Positions 20,432-23,787 of a stretch of 23,787 bases of DNA are shown piece after piece (the stretch's first letter is position 1; every line of letters starts with the position of its first letter). The notes under the pieces were generated by a model. That model did not search any database. It was not told where the DNA came from and saw only the letters and a list, made by a program, of their open reading frames with translations. The position numbers and the translations under genes were made by a program. This DNA comes from Silene noctiflora (taxonomy: Eukaryota > Streptophyta > Magnoliopsida > Caryophyllales > Caryophyllaceae), in assembly GCA_009801015.1 (NCBI GenBank), contig VHZZ01000549.1, forward strand, positions 15,792-39,578. Direction: 5' to 3'.

Positions 20432-20583
20432 CTTTGTAACCCCACTGTAAAAAAAAAAAATCAAAGTTTGTTTCTTTCCTTCTGTATTCAACTTAACTTC
20501 TGCACATAACACTGCAACACAATCAACCAAAACAATAAATAAATAAAAAATCAATCAACAGTCCAAAACACATACAAAAATAA

Positions 20584-20656
20584 TACTCCTCCGTCACAAT
20601 CACTTGTTTACCTTTGATTAAAATACGTCAAACAATTGATTGGGACGAAGGGAGTA
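20584..20656. mobile_element. Stowaway-like MITE in the SRF 5' UTR intron
   Basis: TA-flanked. Left CTCCTCCGTCACAATCACTT, right (inverted) CTCCCTTCGTCCCAATCAAT. About 70 bp, the shortest copy here and the closest to the classic Stowaway end CTCCCTCCGT. Confidence 0.72.
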
Positions 20657-20910
20657 ATAAACTGCATGGTTATATAATTGACATAGAATATTCAAAAAAA
20701 GCTGAAAATTAAAGCAAAAAGTAAGCAGAACCCATAAACATATGACATATCCATATTAAATTAACATAAAGTGAGGTAAAAAAGGTGAACATGACAATAC
20801 AAATTCTTAACATACAAGAATCCTATTAAATAAAGTTTCAATCACTTGTCTACCAATCAATAGTTTTGAATTCTACTCCACTGTAACCGAGCTAAGTGGT
20901 CTAGCAGGTG

Positions 20911-21200
20911 CGCTCGCCCTCTAAACAATGAAAATTTCTAGACGATTTACTTGAACTTATGATTTTTTTTTCTCCTATCGCCCCCTAAACAATGAAAAAT
21001 TCAGAACTTTTGATTACCAGTTTCAAATTTTTTTCTGCTGCCACCACTCCCTAAACAATGGAAAATTCTAAAATTTCGATATTTTTTTTTTCCTGCTGTC
21101 GCCCCTAAATAATGTAAAATTCAAAACTTCTAGTAAAAGTTTCGATTTTTTTGCTATCGCCCCTCTAAACAATGAAAAGTTCGATACTCGATATTTTCCT
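20911..21200. repeat. Degenerate tandem array, five units of about 54-66 bp
   Basis: CTAAACAATG (once CTAAATAATG) recurs at 20921, 20985, 21051, 21105 and 21164, each time after a CGCCCC-like stretch and before AAAATTC, with a T-rich tract between units. It lies in the proposed SRF leader intron, just upstream of a segment ending CAAATCCTGGTTCCGACAC. Confidence 0.75.
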
Positions 21201-21430
21201 TATTTACCTTAATGGGCAACTAGTTCTTGCCCTCAACAACAAATCCTGGTTCCGACACTACTAATGCGTGATATTCTTAATCAAAAACAAAGTTTTAAAT
21301 TTGAGAAACTTACCAATTATGCACAGTACTATGTAAGTGAGCACAATTTTAAGAAAAACTTACAGAATTTATAAAATTCAGGAAATTTTAGTGACAGAGT
21401 ACAAATCAAAAACTGGGAAAAAAAAGCTGT

Positions 21431-21439
21431 TTTTTTATA
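21431..21439 (-). promoter_or_regulatory. Probable TATA box of the SRF gene
   Basis: TATAAAAAA on the minus strand inside GCGTATAAAAAAACAGC. A start site about 30 bp downstream (near 21405) would give a first, non-coding exon of about 90 nt ending at the proposed donor at 21314. Confidence 0.45.
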
Positions 21440-21559
21440 CGCTCTTTTACTTTATTTTTCTTGCACTTTTGTAGTTTTGTTTGTCTCTCTGTCTATAAAC
21501 GGCTAGATTGATTTTTGTATTGGTAATACGCGTACTTATTAAGTTAAGCCCCTTAATTA

Positions 21560-21720
21560 TACTCTCTTTGTCCGGTCATTTGTTTACTTATCCCGCATCT
21601 TTTAATAACGCTATTGAGTCCCTCTAAAGTTTTTGTGTAATTTGATTTTCCCTATCCATTTTTCTTAGTCTTTGTGTAATAATTAATAACTACTGCGAGT
21701 AATTATCATATTACGAATAT
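21560..21720. mobile_element. Stowaway-like terminus
   Basis: TACTCTCTTTGTCCGGTCAT followed by TTGTTTACTTATCCCGCAT is a typical Stowaway left end. A matching right end is not convincing (possibly the AGTA near 21700), so this may be a fragment. Confidence 0.4.
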
Positions 21721-21735
21721 TAATAGAGAATATTA

Positions 21736-22135
21736 ATAATATATGAGTTTTTCTATGATGTACCCCTTATTTATTCGAATTCTACAATATACCCTACGAT
21801 TTTCATAAACACACAAGATAACCCTAACTCTATAAAATGTTCTAGAAATACCTTAAATGCCCAAACTTTACAATTTTAAATATTATATTTGGCCGGTTTT
21901 AGATGATTACGCATCCGAAATACGTTGAGCCATCAACATAATCATCATTTACTCATCACTATACATATTTATGTGACAATATTTAACGCTTAAAAAACTC
22001 AAATTTGGATACTTTGGGTACTTAAGAAAATAATCTAGGAGTTTAGGGGTTTATTGGATGTTTCGTAAAAATTAAGGGTATATGCTAGAATTGAAAAAAA
22101 CATAAGGGTACACGGTAGAAAATCCCATAATATAT
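21736..22135. mobile_element. 382-bp MITE with 9-bp target duplication (Mutator-like type)
   Basis: The element occupies 21745-22126. ATAATATAT is repeated exactly on both sides (21736-21744 and 22127-22135). The left end reads GAGTTTTTCTATGATGTACC and the right end, inverted, GGGATTTTCTACCGTGTACC. Both continue with CCTTAT, CAATTCTA or GAATTCTA, and ATATACCCT, so arms are at least 50-75 bp. No transposase. A 9-bp duplication with long arms fits a Mutator-like non-autonomous element. Confidence 0.8.
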
Positions 22136-22148
22136 TATAGCTAAGAAA

Positions 22149-22352
22149 TACTTACTTCATTCCGATCAATAATTATTTATTGCTTTTGGCACAAAGATTA
22201 AGGAATCATGTGAGAATGCTTTTAGATCACACAAATCACTCGTCTCACACTTATAAGAACCCACAAAAATATGCTAGAAGTAAAAATAGATAACTATTGC
22301 CGATACATTCAAAAAAGAAAATAGATAACTATTAACAAGGATGAAGGAAGTA
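22149..22352. mobile_element. Stowaway-like MITE, diverged
   Basis: Left CTTACTTCATTCCGATCAAT, right (inverted) CTACTTCCTTCATCCTTGTT, with ATTATTTATT against AGTTATCTATT further in. The right part contains an internal direct repeat AAATAGATAACTATT (about 22287 and 22319). Confidence 0.5.
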
Positions 22353-22451
22353 GTATTTTTAAGAAGATTCTTGAATTGTTTGGCAAAATATTACTACTAT
22401 AAATTGTAACGATTTCTATTAATATTAATCAAGTCATTATATCATTTTATA

Positions 22452-22463
22452 TGGTATCAGAGC
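22452..22463 (+). mobile_element. Trace of a Ty1/copia-type LTR element (primer-binding site)
   Basis: TGGTATCAGAGC is the usual initiator-Met tRNA primer-binding site of plant copia elements. A possible LTR end lies just before it. No polyprotein is recognisable downstream, so this is a broken fossil or a chance match. Confidence 0.45.
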
Positions 22464-22469
22464 TGGATT

Positions 22470-23787
22470 GGAGTATTTAAGTGTCATTATATGGGAGTTT
22501 GGTTACATTTAGGTATTTGTGTTTAGTAGGTTTTTGGGATTAACATGCATAGAAACAATAAATGCTAGTTGCCGTTGTAGCTTATTTAGACTGATTTTTT
22601 TAATGTCATTTCAAATTCTTATACTTCACGAGTTCATGGTACCTTGGTACTCTTAAATTTTCTAAAGCAACGCGCTCCTTTGTTAGGAGTTGAGGTAGTG
22701 TTTGGGTTGTTAGCGGGTTCGGGTTTTGATTGGACAACAAATGATGGCTATAATTTAAGATGGATAATGAATACGAAGTATAAAAATAATAGTGAATTTG
22801 GGTTATTGACTCATTGTCAATTTTAGGTGTTAGATTTGTGTCTTGAATCTATTAAGTTGTTGTTTTGAATGATTATGATAGGGATCTCGCTATCTGTTGT
22901 CAGTATTGTGTTAGAGTTTTGTCTTGGGCTTTATTGGGTTATTCTGTATTAGGTCTTAGAGAGTACTACTTATATAAACTCTCTAAACCTCACTCTAGCA
23001 GTTTCACGATTCCAACGTTAGTCATGCCACTCTCTCTCTTTCACATTATAACCACATACATATCATAATAGTTTGAATTTGAAATCTGTAAACTTTTCAA
23101 TATCAACTAGTTTTTGTACCCGTGAAAAATCACGGATGTGTTTGAGCTATTTGTGTAAGTTCGCGAAAGAGTGAGACAATCTAGTACAATTTACAAAATT
23201 TGCAAATCAATATGCCAAGGTTAGAATATATAGTGTAACAGTGTCACCACTTATCATAAATTCATACTACCATTTGATATTGCACATACGCCATAATATT
23301 TTTTTTAAAAAAGGAAAACCAAACACAAATGAAAGAGTATACAAACCAAAAGAAAAGTGTAAAGAAGATCTGTAACCATTATTTTCCAATTTCATGCAAT
23401 GCTATTGATATGTGAGTATGTACCCTCCTGCAACTTGAATACAACCACAAAAATAATAACTAAATAAGATTCTACAACTAATTCAAAACAAAATAGGATA
23501 AAACCGAAATAATTCATTTAATTATATATCTATATTTTACCTACCAACTTTTTGAATAAAAATGAAAATTAGGAGTATTATGATAGCTATATAAGGGTAG
23601 TATTTTTGTAATCAATTCTCGCAATGAGTTCAACCACTTATTTGAGGGAAAAAGTAAAATTTTGTGGATGAAAGGGAAGATAAAAAGTTACTACTGTTTT
23701 GGTAAAAATTTACCGATTAATCGATTTAATTGCGGGTTAAAGTGATCGACCGTTAGCCAACAAATGAATTAATGTGACGATGCGAAT
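22470..23787. other. Gene-free AT-rich end of the window
   Basis: No coding frame with family features. Short frames at 22644-22826 and 22865-23068 look like chance. At about 23118-23138 is a small palindrome, CCGTG AAAAAT CACGG, within GTTTTTGTACCCGTG, a motif often found at edges of dispersed plant repeats. Family not identified. Confidence 0.5.

Larger units (their letters stand above)
20445..21313 (-). other. Probable 5' UTR intron of the SRF gene
   Basis: A strong acceptor (about twelve T then ACAG, AG at 20446-20445) lies 13 bases before the SRF start codon. A good donor, TTG followed by GTAAGTTTCT, has its GT at 21313-21312. This gives an 869-nt leader intron and explains why the open frame running upstream of the ATG (to 20554) is not coding. 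The intron holds a Stowaway MITE and a degenerate tandem array. RNA evidence would settle it. Confidence 0.55.

Noticed and set aside
20432-20554. Upstream in-frame ATG giving a longer SRF N-terminus
   Set aside because: A T-rich tract with ACAG just before the downstream ATG marks an intron end, and the longer form would bury the signal peptide.
20888-20918. tRNA-Leu/Ser-like start (CCGAGCTAAGTGGTCTAG)
   Set aside because: No acceptor stem, anticodon arm or B box at the right spacing follows; it merges into the tandem array.
22644-23068. Two short plus-strand frames near the copia-type motif
   Set aside because: No gag, protease, integrase or reverse transcriptase features, and too short to argue for coding.
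1-23787. CRISPR array, phage, operon or a new multi-gene defence-like system
   Set aside because: No regularly spaced repeats with unique spacers and no bacterial gene layout. The unusual features here are duplications inside two known plant genes.

Overview
This looks like nuclear DNA of a flowering plant, probably a eudicot. It is AT-rich, and both genes have many short exons with GT-AG introns that match plant families. The spaces between exons and genes are full of small plant repeats (Stowaway-type and other MITEs, tRNA-derived SINEs, foldback elements). A Caryophyllales origin is only a guess from the look of the repeats. There are no bacterial operons, CRISPR arrays or phage genes.

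Two complete protein genes lie head to tail on the minus strand. The downstream one (12186 to 2838) encodes the regulatory p80 subunit of the microtubule-severing enzyme katanin (KTN80). I could trace 19 coding exons that join in frame to 841 codons: six WD40 repeats, a long low-complexity linker, and a C-terminal con80 domain. The upstream one (20431 to 14497) encodes a STRUBBELIG-receptor-family LRR receptor kinase closest to the SRF1/2/3 group. Its 16 coding exons give 766 codons: signal peptide, SUB domain, LRRs, proline-rich stretch, membrane helix, cytoplasmic linker and an atypical kinase domain. A likely 5' UTR intron and a TATA box lie upstream of it.

Layout: 1-2040, repeat-rich sequence with a 1.2 kb segment between 26-bp direct repeats and a hairpin MITE; about 2055-2175, a SINE; 2371-2464, a Stowaway-like MITE; 2838-12186, KTN80; 12187-14496, intergenic, with a probable KTN80 promoter, a TTCA-rich repeat, a foldback element and the SRF 3' UTR; 14497-20431, the SRF gene; 20432-about 21440, its 5' UTR intron, first exon and promoter; 21440-23787, gene-free, with a well-bounded 382-bp MITE carrying a 9-bp target duplication, two Stowaway-like ends and a trace of a Ty1/copia-type retroelement.

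The most notable pattern is repeated small-scale tandem duplication inside the genes. In KTN80 a linker exon has been copied with its intron (exons 10 and 11, about 90% identical at DNA level). The intron between the copies is 93 nt, a multiple of three, with no in-frame stop, and the second exon is symmetric (phase 1-1, 228 nt). Splicing, intron retention and exon skipping would therefore all keep the frame. A remnant of a third copy lies downstream, the end of exon 9 is duplicated in its intron, and intron 1 carries another duplication. In the SRF gene a 27-residue proline-containing segment is tandemly duplicated in the juxtamembrane linker. The two proteins act in different places (cortical microtubules; plasma membrane), and nothing in the sequence ties their functions together.
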